From Flavobacteriales bacterium 33_180_T64 (lineage in GTDB: Bacteria > Bacteroidota > Bacteroidia > Flavobacteriales > Flavobacteriaceae), in the NCBI GenBank assembly GCA_002162685.1, contig MAAQ01000005.1, forward strand, positions 1 to 64,000: a DNA stretch of 64,000 nt, written 5' to 3'. Within the stretch, counting starts at the first letter, position 1; each line of letters opens with the position of its first letter. A model generated the notes under the pieces. That model ran no database searches. It was not told the origin of the DNA and worked only from the letters and a program-made list of their open reading frames with translations. This document shows, one piece after another, positions 9,521 through 19,100 of the stretch. Made by a program: the position numbers and the translations under genes.

Positions 9521-10165
9521 TTATTTAAATGTATGGCGTTGTTCTTCTGTTGAAGACGCATTTAGTAATTGGTTAAATGTTTTTATAGTGTTAAAATCGC
9601 GGGTAATTTCTCCAGATACAGCAATTCCAGAAACCCCCGTTTTTAATATGTCTGTAACATCTTCTGTGGTTATTCCTCCAAAACCAATAATTGGTGTTTC
9701 TGTTTTTAAAGCTTCAGTAATTGCAGTGTAACCACTTAAACCTAAAACCAGACTTATATTGTCTTTGGTTGTTGTATCTCTAAAAGGGCTTAAACTAATA
9801 TAATCGACTTCTTTAATAATTAATGTTTCACAATCTTGCAAGGTATTTGCTGTTGCACCAATAATTTGCCAAGTGTATAAATGTTTTCTTGCTAGAGTAG
9901 GGCAAGAATCGGTTTTTCCTAAATGCACACCATCTGCTTTAATTGCTTTTGCTATTTTATAATGATCGTTAATAATTAATCTGGTTTGAAAATGTGATGT
10001 GATTTCTCTAGCCTCTTTAGCTAACTTTAAGAATTTTTTTTCTGAAATGTTTTTTAAACGTAATTGTACTAATTCTGTACCAGATGTACATGCCTTTTGG
10101 ATATTTTCAAGAACCTCTTTTGGAGAACTTCCTTGGGATATATAATGTAATTTAGGTATAATCAT
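9521..10165 (-). CDS. thiE: thiamine phosphate synthase (ThiE family)
   Basis: A 214-residue TIM-barrel protein that would join HMP-pyrophosphate and the thiazole phosphate to thiamine phosphate. Visible motifs: ELVQLRLK, IINDH, ADGVHLGKTD, IGATA, the substrate loop LSPFRDTTTK, IIGFGGI and GVSGIAVSGEI, in the order expected for ThiE/TenI proteins. The LSPF-TTTK loop favours ThiE, though the TenI aminase remains an alternative. It is alone rather than in a thiCSEGH operon, and convergent with the EEP gene. No recognisable TPP riboswitch lies upstream. Confidence 0.85.
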   Translation of the reverse strand: MIIPKLHYISQGSSPKEVLENIQKACTSGTELVQLRLKNISEKKFLKLAKEAREITSHFQTRLIINDHYKIAKAIKADGVHLGKTDSCPTLARKHLYTWQIIGATANTLQDCETLIIKEVDYISLSPFRDTTTKDNISLVLGLSGYTAITEALKTETPIIGFGGITTEDVTDILKTGVSGIAVSGEITRDFNTIKTFNQLLNASSTEEQRHTFK

Positions 10166-10298
10166 GTCTTAGTTTCTTGTTATTGGAGATACAGGTTGCA
10201 TTTTTATGGACGACTTCTAAGTTTTTTCTAATAAAAGAGGGCTCGCCAAAGTGATAAGAATCTTATATTTTGAACATTTCTGTGCATACATAGCGTAG

Positions 10299-10306
10299 CA
10301 AAAATA
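10299..10306 (-). promoter_or_regulatory. candidate promoter (-7 element) of thiE
   Basis: Read on the minus strand the octamer is TATTTTTG, a perfect match to the Bacteroidota -7 consensus TAnnTTTG. Initiation a few bases on would give a leader of about 125 nt before the thiE ATG at 10165. That leader contains a short GGC-GA-GCC hairpin. It does not contain the conserved CTGAGA / ACCTGATCTGG blocks of a TPP riboswitch. Confidence 0.4.
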
Positions 10307-10488
10307 CAAATGTTTATTGACCCAATAACTATAATTTAGTGCATGTATAAGACTTTATGGAATATTTCACATAGTATAGAATTATAGCTATCATTTTTTA
10401 TAAATGAAATAGTTACAGATCTATATTCTAATTTTTTGTTATTTAACAACTATCCTTAGTTTTTGCTTTACTTTTCTGTTTTAGAATA

Positions 10489-10554
10489 TTCACAAACTCA
10501 ATTTGCTTTTCACAAAGTCTTTTACAATGAATCATAGTGCTATTATTATATTTG
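10489..10554 (+). promoter_or_regulatory. direct-repeat operator and promoter of the 10560 LytTR regulator
   Basis: Two half-sites TTCACAAAC (10489) and TTCACAAAG (10509) are spaced exactly 20 bp apart. The -7 element TATATTTG is at 10547-10554, 38 bp after the second half-site start. The same half-sites with identical 20-bp period and identical 38-bp distance occur before 14438 and 16200. The layout of two direct repeats about two helical turns apart fits LytTR operators. The natural candidate binder is the regulator itself (autoregulation). Confidence 0.75.
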
Positions 10555-10559
10555 TGTGT

Positions 10560-11327
10560 ATGATTCAAATTAAAGCCATATTAATAGATGATGAGCAAAG
10601 CGCAAGAAATGTACTCACTAATTTATTAGAAAGAACGTCTTCAAATATTAATATTGTAGCTACTTGTGCAAATTTAGAAGATGGTGTTAAGCATATTAAA
10701 ACGTTACAACCTAATGTCGTGTTTTTAGATGTCCAAATGCCTAATTATGCAGGCTATGAAATCGCCAATTTTTTTGACACAATTAATTTTGAAATTATTT
10801 TCGTTACTGCTTACGATCAATATGCCATAAAAGCGTTTGAATTGAATGCTATTGATTATTTAGTAAAACCTATAAACAGAAAAAAACTAGACTTAGCACT
10901 ACGAAAATTAGAGGAAAAATTAACTAAAGAGGCAGAATTAATAGATTATCAAGCCTTGTTAAAAACAATTAAGGATAAAAATTATAAAAAAATAGTCATT
11001 CCAGAAATAGGGAATAGACGCGTTGTAAATTTAGATGGCATAATTGCAATTGAAGCAGATGGTGCTTATAGTAAGATTCATTTAAAAGAAAACATAATAA
11101 TTACAACCAGTAAAAATTTAAAATATTTTGAATCTATTTTACCTAAAGATTCTCTGTTTTTTCGTTCACATAGAGCATGGATTATTAATTTAGATGCTAT
11201 AGAATTTTTAAATAAAACCACATTAAGTATTACCTTAGCAAAAGGTGCTGTAAAAGCTAAAATCTCTAGAGCTAGAATAGCTGATTTTGAACATATTTTT
11301 TTAGCTAAAACCAATAATATACATTGA
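10560..11327 (+). CDS. LytTR-family response regulator
   Basis: A 255-residue product read from the ATG at 10560 (MIQIKAILIDDE). The frame is open further upstream, but the promoter -7 element at 10547-10554 rules out a longer start for transcripts from it. The receiver has the acidic pair D10/D11, phosphoacceptor D57 (VVFLDVQM) and K103 (YLVKP). A LytTR domain with the RSHRAWIINL stretch follows, about 150-250. The following kinase begins at a TTG overlapping the stop (TTGA), so the pair is coupled. It probably controls its own promoter and those of 14438 and 16200. Confidence 0.93.
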   Translation: MIQIKAILIDDEQSARNVLTNLLERTSSNINIVATCANLEDGVKHIKTLQPNVVFLDVQMPNYAGYEIANFFDTINFEIIFVTAYDQYAIKAFELNAIDYLVKPINRKKLDLALRKLEEKLTKEAELIDYQALLKTIKDKNYKKIVIPEIGNRRVVNLDGIIAIEADGAYSKIHLKENIIITTSKNLKYFESILPKDSLFFRSHRAWIINLDAIEFLNKTTLSITLAKGAVKAKISRARIADFEHIFLAKTNNIH

Positions 11328-14251
11328 TTAAAAGCATAGTTTTAGTATTTCTTTTTTTCGCTTCATTTTTAATGCAGGCACAAGAACCAGTATCTGTACA
11401 TCTTTCAGAAAAAGAAGGGTTACCAGATAAAGAGTTTTATTCTATTTTAGAAGATGACAAAGGTTTTATTTGGTTATGTGCAGACAAAGGTTTTTTTAGA
11501 TATGATGGAAAAATATTTAAAAAATATACACATGCAAACCAAATAGGACTATCGGTATTTAATGTACAACAAGGCCCTTTAAAACGTATTTGGTGTAATA
11601 ATATTTCAGGTCAATTTTTCTATATTAAAGATGATAAATTAAATCTTTTTATAGACTTAAGTAAAACGTTAAAAGGAGAATTAGCCGATTTTGTAGTTAA
11701 CGATAAGTATCTCTGGGTATTTACCTTAGGTGAGATATATAAAGTGAATATAAAAACAAAAAAAATAGAATTCACTTTTAAAAACAAAAAAAAAATTGGA
11801 ACTCCATTCGAATATAATAATGCTATTTATTTTCAAAATTCGGATTCTATTTCTAGCATAACGTCGACAAACAATATTAAACACGTATTACCAATAAAAC
11901 TACCATCTAAATATAAATATGGCAACGTTATAGGTCAAGGAAAATCGAAGCATTTTAAAGTGGGGACTTCTTTATTTTTAATGGAAAACAGATCATTTGT
12001 AAACACTTTTTTTCAGTTTGATATCACTAAAAAAAGCTTTCATCTTATAAAAGGATTAGAAGCTGTAGCTAAAGAACGGATTTATACCCAATTTGAAAAT
12101 GAAAATGAAATTTGGATTGGTACAAATTCAGGGGTTTTTGTATATGAATTATTAGCAGATAACTTTCGGTTAAAAAAACGATTCCTAAAAGATAAAAATA
12201 TTACTAAAATACTAAAAGACAAAGATGATAATTATTGGTTTACGACACTAAACAATGGTATTTATGTGATGCCAAACATTAATATTGAAGCCTGTGTTAT
12301 TTCAGAAAAACATAAAAATATAAGTAGTTTAGATGTTATAAATGATAGTACGTTGGTTTTTGGAACTAAAGATGGTAATGTAGGATTTTACAATGTAATA
12401 ACTAACAAAGAAAAAAGTATATTATTACCAACAAAAGATCGAGTTTCTACACTTAAATACCATCCTAAAAAAAATACTGTTTTTATAAGTAAAGATCTTC
12501 AGTCTTATGTGTTAAACTATAAAACGCTAAAATTGACAAAAATTGATGGTGACAAGAGATTTAATACAGCCAAAAGTTTAACGGCACTAAAAAATAACGA
12601 TTTACTTCTTACGAGTTATAGCTCGGTAAGAATACTAAAAAAAGCAGATTTCAGTAACGAAGTGCTTGATGTTTCTAATAGAAAAAGAACATATGCGTCA
12701 CTTTACAACAAAACGAAGAATGAAGTGCACATAGCATTTGTTGATGATTTGATTAGGTATGATAGTATTTGGAATCCAACAATTATTCAATATAAAAATA
12801 AATCTATTTATGGTAAATCAATATCAGAAACTATTAATGGTATTATATGGGTATCAACTTTTAAAAATGGTGTTTTTGGAATTAAAAATGATTCCGTAAT
12901 ACATCATTATACAACGGCAAATGGTTTGTCTTCTAATAATATAGAGCGAATAAAAGCATACAAAAATAAACTTTGGATTTGCTTAGATAATAGCATACAA
13001 TTACTTGATGTTACTACTGGACAGTTAAAATCATTACGAAAAAGTGATGGTGTTTTGTCCTATGATATTTCGGGGATAGAAATCCTAAATAATAAAGTTT
13101 ATTTTTCCTCTAATGAAGGCTTATTTTCTATACACAAAGAAAAATCATTTAAAAGCCAATCTCCAGAAATATATTTCAATACAGTAGAAATTAATGAAAG
13201 AGATACTTTAGTAACGTCACATTATAAATTAAAATACAACCAAAACGCTATAAAAATAGGTTTTAATGTCAACGATTTTTTATACAACCAGAAAGGAAAG
13301 TATAAATATCGTTTAAAAGGATTTAATGAGGATTGGTTAATTACAGATGTTGGCGTAAACTCAGTAAAATATAATAGCTTACCAGCAGGTAAATTTATTT
13401 TTCAAGTACAACCATTGTTAGACAATCAAACCCAAAAAGGGAAAATAAAAGAACTACGAATTATAATACGCAGTCCATTTTGGGAAACCTGGTGGTTTAT
13501 TTGGGGAATCTCATTTTTTGTACTCATTAGTACGATATTTTATTTTAGATATCAAATAAAAAAGAAAGAAGAAGAACGTGTTGTTCAATTAGAAAAAATA
13601 TCCTTAGAAAAGGAATTAATCGCTATAAATTTAACAGCTTTACGCTCGCAAATGAATCCTCATTTTATATTTAATGCCTTAAATTCTATACAAGATTTAG
13701 TCTTAAAAAAAGATACAGAAGCGTCTTATGATTATATTGTATTATTTGCAGAATTGATTAGAAATGCCTTGAGTTATTCTAACCAAGATTTTATTTCAAT
13801 AGAGAAGGAGTTAAACTTTTTAAAAGTATATTTACAGTTAGAAAACCTTCGTTTTGGGGACGATTTCAAATATACTATTTCTTTTAATTCAGATGAAAAT
13901 TTAGACATTCCTTCATTATTAATTCAACCTTTTATAGAAAATGCATTAGTACATGGATTACTTCATAAAGCAGGAAAAAAAGTACTAGATATTGAGTTTA
14001 GTTTTATTAATAATGTGTTACAATGTGTAATTACCGATAATGGAATTGGTAGAAAAGAAGCTGCAAAAATCTCAAGTCGACAAGGAAATCATCATGACTC
14101 CTTTGCACTTGGAGCCATAGAAAAACGATTAGAAATCTTTAGAAAACAATATAACGAACATATAGGTTATGTTATTAAAGATTTATACGAAAATCAAACC
14201 GCTAAAGGGACAAAAATAATTATAAAAATGCCATTTAAAAAGCGATTTTAA
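11324..14251 (+). CDS. two-component sensor: extracytoplasmic propeller, Y_Y_Y domain, LytS-type kinase
   Basis: A 975-residue product starting at TTG 11324, which overlaps the regulator stop; no in-frame ATG fits the signal peptide (IKSIVLVFLFFASFLMQAQ). Residues ~25-620 are two-component propeller repeats (KGFIWLCADKGFFRYDG, NEIWIGTNSGVF, NGIIWVSTFKNGVF). A Y_Y_Y-type beta-sandwich (YKYRLKGFNEDW) follows, then one membrane helix (~727-747) and a coiled coil. The kinase carries His780 in NPHFIFNALNS, N-box FIENALVHG and G-box DNGIG. It resembles the sensors of Bacteroidota polysaccharide systems, but lacks a hybrid receiver and signals to the adjacent LytTR regulator. Confidence 0.92.
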   Translation: MIKSIVLVFLFFASFLMQAQEPVSVHLSEKEGLPDKEFYSILEDDKGFIWLCADKGFFRYDGKIFKKYTHANQIGLSVFNVQQGPLKRIWCNNISGQFFYIKDDKLNLFIDLSKTLKGELADFVVNDKYLWVFTLGEIYKVNIKTKKIEFTFKNKKKIGTPFEYNNAIYFQNSDSISSITSTNNIKHVLPIKLPSKYKYGNVIGQGKSKHFKVGTSLFLMENRSFVNTFFQFDITKKSFHLIKGLEAVAKERIYTQFENENEIWIGTNSGVFVYELLADNFRLKKRFLKDKNITKILKDKDDNYWFTTLNNGIYVMPNINIEACVISEKHKNISSLDVINDSTLVFGTKDGNVGFYNVITNKEKSILLPTKDRVSTLKYHPKKNTVFISKDLQSYVLNYKTLKLTKIDGDKRFNTAKSLTALKNNDLLLTSYSSVRILKKADFSNEVLDVSNRKRTYASLYNKTKNEVHIAFVDDLIRYDSIWNPTIIQYKNKSIYGKSISETINGIIWVSTFKNGVFGIKNDSVIHHYTTANGLSSNNIERIKAYKNKLWICLDNSIQLLDVTTGQLKSLRKSDGVLSYDISGIEILNNKVYFSSNEGLFSIHKEKSFKSQSPEIYFNTVEINERDTLVTSHYKLKYNQNAIKIGFNVNDFLYNQKGKYKYRLKGFNEDWLITDVGVNSVKYNSLPAGKFIFQVQPLLDNQTQKGKIKELRIIIRSPFWETWWFIWGISFFVLISTIFYFRYQIKKKEEERVVQLEKISLEKELIAINLTALRSQMNPHFIFNALNSIQDLVLKKDTEASYDYIVLFAELIRNALSYSNQDFISIEKELNFLKVYLQLENLRFGDDFKYTISFNSDENLDIPSLLIQPFIENALVHGLLHKAGKKVLDIEFSFINNVLQCVITDNGIGRKEAAKISSRQGNHHDSFALGAIEKRLEIFRKQYNEHIGYVIKDLYENQTAKGTKIIIKMPFKKRF

Positions 14252-14346
14252 GGAACTTTATAGTGTAGTAAAATTGAATCACTTCAATAAGCCTTTCCTC
14301 TTTAAACTACCAATTTTTACTATTTTAAATTTTAAGTTTACCACCT

Positions 14347-14412
14347 TTCACAAACCCAAATTAACATTCATAAAGTAGATTGTTCTTAAAAGACAAACTA
14401 ACATTACTCTTG
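14347..14412 (+). promoter_or_regulatory. direct-repeat operator and promoter of the 14438-15915 operon
   Basis: Half-sites TTCACAAAC (14347) and TTCATAAAG (14367) are 20 bp apart. A -7-like element TACTCTTG lies at 14405-14412, again exactly 38 bp after the second half-site start. The arrangement is identical to that at 10489 and 16099, while surrounding bases differ. The -7 element departs from TAnnTTTG by one base, as would suit an activator-dependent promoter. Confidence 0.75.
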
Positions 14413-14437
14413 TTTTAAATTTTAAAAAATAAACAAG

Positions 14438-15436
14438 ATGAAAAAAATAATTTTTGCGATAGCATTGTTAGTTACCACAGTAACAATTGCCCAAAACAAC
14501 CTATTTAGTAATATCTCTACCACAGATCAGTATCAAGAATATTGGAGAGCTTGGGATGCAGAAGGTGATGGTACTTATGAGATAGGTAATAAACGGTATG
14601 TTGTTAAATTTGTATTAAAATACTTACCTACTGGAGAAGGCTACAGTTATGCAGCTATAGTAGATGAAGGAAATGATAAAGATAAGAGTGTCGAAAATGG
14701 AAACGCAGTTGATGGTTATAACTTATGTACTGGTTATCCTCACGAAAGTGTTATGACCCATAAATACGATAAAGACGGCATTGTTGCTATAGATGACTAT
14801 GTGTTTATATTGAGAGGTGTTTCTAAAGACGGTACTTCTTTTGAAGGAATTGATAAAGTGTTTATAAAAAAAGCAACTGGAAGCTCTAAATCAAATAGTG
14901 GTAAAAAGAAAAAAATGTCTTTTAAAGAAAGGTTTAAAGCCTTAAAAAACAATGCCAAAGGTGTCAAGGACTATGGAGAAGCACATAAAACTTTACAAAG
15001 CAAAAATCTAGATAAACTAATTACTGAATATTTGGTAGCTATGAAAGTCAAACAAAACGGAAGATCAGCAGCAGAAAAGAAAGGTGATAAGAACATTACG
15101 GCTGCTAAGAATAGAGGTGATGAGGAAATAAAAAGATATAATGACTCTATTAAAGCCACACCAAAGTATCAAAAAATGAAAGCCCATCAAAGACGTATGA
15201 AACAGATGGACAATAATAACTCGAAACAATCTGTCACAATTTATAACAAGACAGGTAAAGATATTTATATTTATAAAGATGGGTCAAGAAATGGCACACG
15301 TATAAATGTTAATAGTTCAGCAAAGGTAGACTGTTCGTCTAACTATACTTATAAGTTTGATTCTAATTCTGGAGGTTCAGGTTCTAGTTGTTATAATGCT
15401 AACACTGGGTGCGATAGAAGTGTGACAATAAATTAA
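14438..15436 (+). CDS. exported protein of unknown function, basic linker
   Basis: A 332-residue product with a signal peptide (MKKIIFAIALLVTTVTIAQ). Residues ~25-145 form a probable beta-rich domain with paired Cys/His. Residues ~148-250 are lysine- and glutamine-rich and probably helical (KMSFKERFKALKNNAKG). A small C-terminal beta domain (~265-332) carries several cysteines in a Gly/Ser-rich tail. No type IX tail is seen and no family was recognised. It is preceded by the shared LytTR-type operator and followed 20 bp later by another exported gene. Its products are likely outputs of the 10560 system. Confidence 0.75.
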   Translation: MKKIIFAIALLVTTVTIAQNNLFSNISTTDQYQEYWRAWDAEGDGTYEIGNKRYVVKFVLKYLPTGEGYSYAAIVDEGNDKDKSVENGNAVDGYNLCTGYPHESVMTHKYDKDGIVAIDDYVFILRGVSKDGTSFEGIDKVFIKKATGSSKSNSGKKKKMSFKERFKALKNNAKGVKDYGEAHKTLQSKNLDKLITEYLVAMKVKQNGRSAAEKKGDKNITAAKNRGDEEIKRYNDSIKATPKYQKMKAHQRRMKQMDNNNSKQSVTIYNKTGKDIYIYKDGSRNGTRINVNSSAKVDCSSNYTYKFDSNSGGSGSSCYNANTGCDRSVTIN

Positions 15437-15456
15437 TAACCTTATCTGATTTTATT

Positions 15457-15915
15457 ATGAAAACACTTTTAAAGTATCTAATTGTATTATTAACACCATG
15501 TTTGCTTTTTTCACAAAAAGAGGCTCCTACAGAAGCTATTAACGGCACTTATCATTTGATGACTGCAGAACGAGGCATAGGTAATAAACAAACTAAGACA
15601 CAACTTTTTCAATATACTAAATGGGGAAAAGATAATGTATTGGTTGTTGCAGCTTGTGAAAGGTGTTCACCAGTACTATATACATACCAAAAAGAAGACA
15701 GTGAAGCAATGGGAATCTCTGTTTTTTATAATGCTATAGGATTGTATATGTTTACTTACGATGAGGAAAGCTTTATAATGATGGTACCTGCAAATAAAGA
15801 AAGTACGGATTGGACAGATTTTACATATAGTAATTTTTATAGCAAAAGTAGGGTTAAAGCAGAAGCTATGACACCACAAAAAATTGTAGATTATATCACA
15901 AAAATTTCTGAATAA
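15457..15915 (+). CDS. exported protein of unknown function
   Basis: A 152-residue product with a signal peptide ending near LLFSQ (residue 20). The mature part is a compact domain with a C-x-x-C pair (ACERCSP) and many aromatic residues. It resembles small lipocalin-like or META-like proteins, but not closely enough to name. It lies 20 bp after the 14438 gene and before a strong terminator, so the two form one operon. No family assigned. Confidence 0.7.
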   Translation: MKTLLKYLIVLLTPCLLFSQKEAPTEAINGTYHLMTAERGIGNKQTKTQLFQYTKWGKDNVLVVAACERCSPVLYTYQKEDSEAMGISVFYNAIGLYMFTYDEESFIMMVPANKESTDWTDFTYSNFYSKSRVKAEAMTPQKIVDYITKISE

Positions 15916-15942
15916 TTTTAGATTATAAAATTTATAATTAGC

Positions 15943-15974
15943 AAAAGCACAGTTGTAATGACTGTGCTTTTTTG
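15943..15974 (+). terminator. rho-independent terminator after the 14438-15915 operon
   Basis: An 11-bp perfect stem AAAAGCACAGT / ACTGTGCTTTT with loop TGTAATG is followed by a T run. It lies 28 bp after the stop codon at 15915. The loop is identical to that of the terminator at 19989. Confidence 0.85.
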
Positions 15975-16098
15975 TTTTTGTAGGGTGTGTGATTTTAAAA
16001 ACAGACATCGTAGCTTGACTACTAGCCATTCTTCTTTAGGCTAACAGTGAAGGACTTGTTTTTTTAATTTTCAGGTTTTCATTTTAGGTTTAGTGTCC

Positions 16099-16164
16099 TT
16101 CACAAACTCAAATTGCTATTCATAAACTCAATGTCCAGTAAATAATATTTCAGATGTATCCTTG
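16099..16164 (+). promoter_or_regulatory. direct-repeat operator and promoter of the 16200 gene
   Basis: Half-sites TTCACAAAC (16099) and TTCATAAAC (16119) are 20 bp apart, with TATCCTTG at 16157-16164, 38 bp after the second half-site start. This is the third copy of the arrangement seen at 10489 and 14347. Read on the other strand each half-site gives TGAGTTTGT or TGAGTTTAT, matching 8 of 9 positions of the general LytTR half-site pattern as I know it ([TA][AC][CA]GTTN[AG][TG]). Confidence 0.75.
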
Positions 16165-16199
16165 CTTAAAATAAACCAAATTAATAACCTAAATTTATT

Positions 16200-19100
16200 A
16201 TGAAAACAAAATTACTTTTACTGCTAATGGCAGTATTTACAATAAGTATCAATGCCCAAACTCAAGTCGTTACTGGAGTTAATATTGGTACAGCCCTAGA
16301 CTACGACGGTAGTCACTTATATATTGCAGAATTATTTGGCAATAAAATTTCAAGAATAGATTTAACAGTTGGTGCATCTAGCTACGAAGTTGTAACTAAT
16401 ATTTCAAGACCAGAAGGTGTTGCAATTAATGGAAATGAAGTGTATACAGCAGGTATTTCGTTAGGTGGTGCAACAGTAGCAGATATCTCAGGTAGTTTAC
16501 CAGCGACGAGTAATAATATAGCAGCAGGTGGTAATATTAGAACAGTAGTTTTTGATGCTACTCACGGATTGTATTTAATAAAGACTGATGGTTCAAGCAA
16601 TACGAAAATTTACAGTATCTCTGGAACTATACAAACTTTTATAGTAGATGTTGGAGTAGGAGATATAAGAGCAGCTACTATCGAAGGTTCAGAAATGTAC
16701 CTATCTAGTAGAAGTGGCGGTGCAATTTATAAGTTTGATTTAAACAATGTAGCAACACCAACATTAGTAAAATCAGGATTAAACCAACCTTACGAAATAG
16801 ATATCGTTAATAATCATCTTTATTTTGCTAGCGAAGCAGGTATATTAGGGAAATTCGATTTAACAAATACCGCAGCAACACCAACTATTTTTGTTAATAA
16901 TACTTTAGGAAATTTAGCAGGTATCGAGGTTATTGGAGAAGATATTTATTTTACAAGTTGGACTAATAATTCTGTTTATAAAATAAATGACCCAGATTTA
17001 ACACCTTGTATTGTAAACATCCCTGATGCTAACTTTAAAGCCTATTTAGTTGGTAACACAGCAATAAATACCAACGGAGATACCGAAATACAATGTAATG
17101 AAGCAACTGCTTTTACGGGAGCTATAACTGTAAATAATGAAAACATAAATGACTTAACAGGAATTGAAGCCTTTATTAATATTACAGGACTAGACTGTAC
17201 ATATAATAATTTAACAAGTTTAAATGTGACTCAAAATACAGCATTAATTTCTCTTTATTGTTATAATAATCAATTAACCAATTTAAATGTATCTGCCAAT
17301 ACCGCAATATCAGTGTTAAATTGTAGTGCTAATCAATTAACCTATCTAGATGTATCTGCCAACACTGCTTTAACAGTGTTAAATTGTAGTGTTAATCAAT
17401 TAACCTCTCTAGATGTTTCTGCCAATACAAGTCTAATATTTTTATTTTGTTATGCTAATCAATTAGCTATTTTAGATGTAGCCAATGGAAATAACTCTAA
17501 TATTACTACTGGTGCTTTTAAAACGGAAAACAACCCAAACCTTGCTTGTATTCAAGTAGACAACGTAGCATACAGTACCGCAAACTGGACAAACATTGAT
17601 GCTGCATCAAGTTTTAGTACAAATTGTGGTCCATGTACCGTAAACATACCAGATGCTAATTTTAAAAATTATTTAGTTAGTAATACAGCAATAAATACCA
17701 ACGGAGATACAGAAATACAATGTAGTGAAGCGAGTGCTTTTACAGGAATAATAAATGTAAATAATAGTAGTATCTCAGACTTAACAGGGATTGAAGCTTT
17801 TACCGCTTTAACAGAGCTATTATGTGCTAATAATCAATTAACCAGTTTGGATCTGTCTGTTAATACAGCTTTAACAGCTCTATATTGTAATAATAACCAA
17901 TTAACAAGTATAGACGTATCTAATAGTACAGCTTTAACAGAATTAAGGTGTGACACTAATCAATTAATTAGTATTGACGTATCTAATAATACAGTTTTAA
18001 TGTCTTTAGTTTGTTTCTCTAATGCATTAACCAGTTTAGATGTGTCTGCTAATACAGCTTTAACAACTTTAGATTGTTCTTATAATTCATTAACTAGTAT
18101 AGATGTGTCTACTAATACAGCTTTAACAGTTCTAGTTTGTCGTACTAATCAATTAACTAGTTTGGATGTGACCACCAATACAGCTTTAACATTTTTAAAT
18201 TGTTTTGATACTCAATTAACCAGTTTAGATGTTTCTGTCAATACAGCTTTAATAACTCTATTTTGTGGTGATAATAATCAATTAACTAGTTTAAATGTGG
18301 CGAATGGAAATAATACAGTAATAACTTCATTTATTAGTACAAACAATCCAAACCTTACTTGTATTACTGTAGATGATGTAGCATACAGTACAACAAACTG
18401 GACAAATATTGATGCACAAACAAGTTTTAGTACAAATTGTAATGCCTCAACAACAAGTATTGTCTATGTAAATTATACCGCAACAGGAAATAACGATGGT
18501 ACTACTTGGGCAGATGCCTATACTCATTTAGAAAATGCTTTAGCAGCAGCAACAGATGGTAACGAAATATGGATAGCAACAGGTACGTATTTACCAAATA
18601 CTACAGATTCACAAACCACACCTTTTAATATTAATAATGCTGATTTAAAAATATACGGAGGTTTTGCAGGTACAGAAACGCAACTTTCAGATAGAGTTTT
18701 AGGAACTAATGAAACTATTTTATCAGGGGATTTTCAAGCAAATGATGTTTTTGTAAACGACCATTTTGTAAATAGTTTATACCATTCAAGTAAAACAGAT
18801 AATAGTAGAAATATTATAAATATTACTGCCTTAGCAAATAATTTAGTCTTAGATGGATTAACAATTTCTAATGCTCATAATTCTGTCAATAATATTTATG
18901 GAGGTGCTATTATTAAAGAGGAAACAGTAGCAAAGTTAACCATTAAAAACTGTACCATTAAAAACAACATCGCAGCATTAGCAGCACCAGGTGTCTTTGC
19001 TAGGTTTGAATTAAACAATGCTGGTGGCACAAGAGGAGAACTTATTATTGAAAATAGTAAATTTATAAATAATATGTCTCGTTTTGCTTCAGGAGTTTAT

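Noticed and set aside
10166-10293. Possible TPP riboswitch in the leader of thiE
   Set aside because: The ~125-nt leader lacks the conserved CTGAGA and ACCTGATCTGG / GCGTAGGGA blocks on the coding strand; only a tiny hairpin is present.
17200-18320. Tandem ~63-bp DNA repeats that could suggest a CRISPR-like or satellite array
   Set aside because: They are in frame, vary at third positions and translate to 21-residue leucine-rich repeats inside the 16200 gene.
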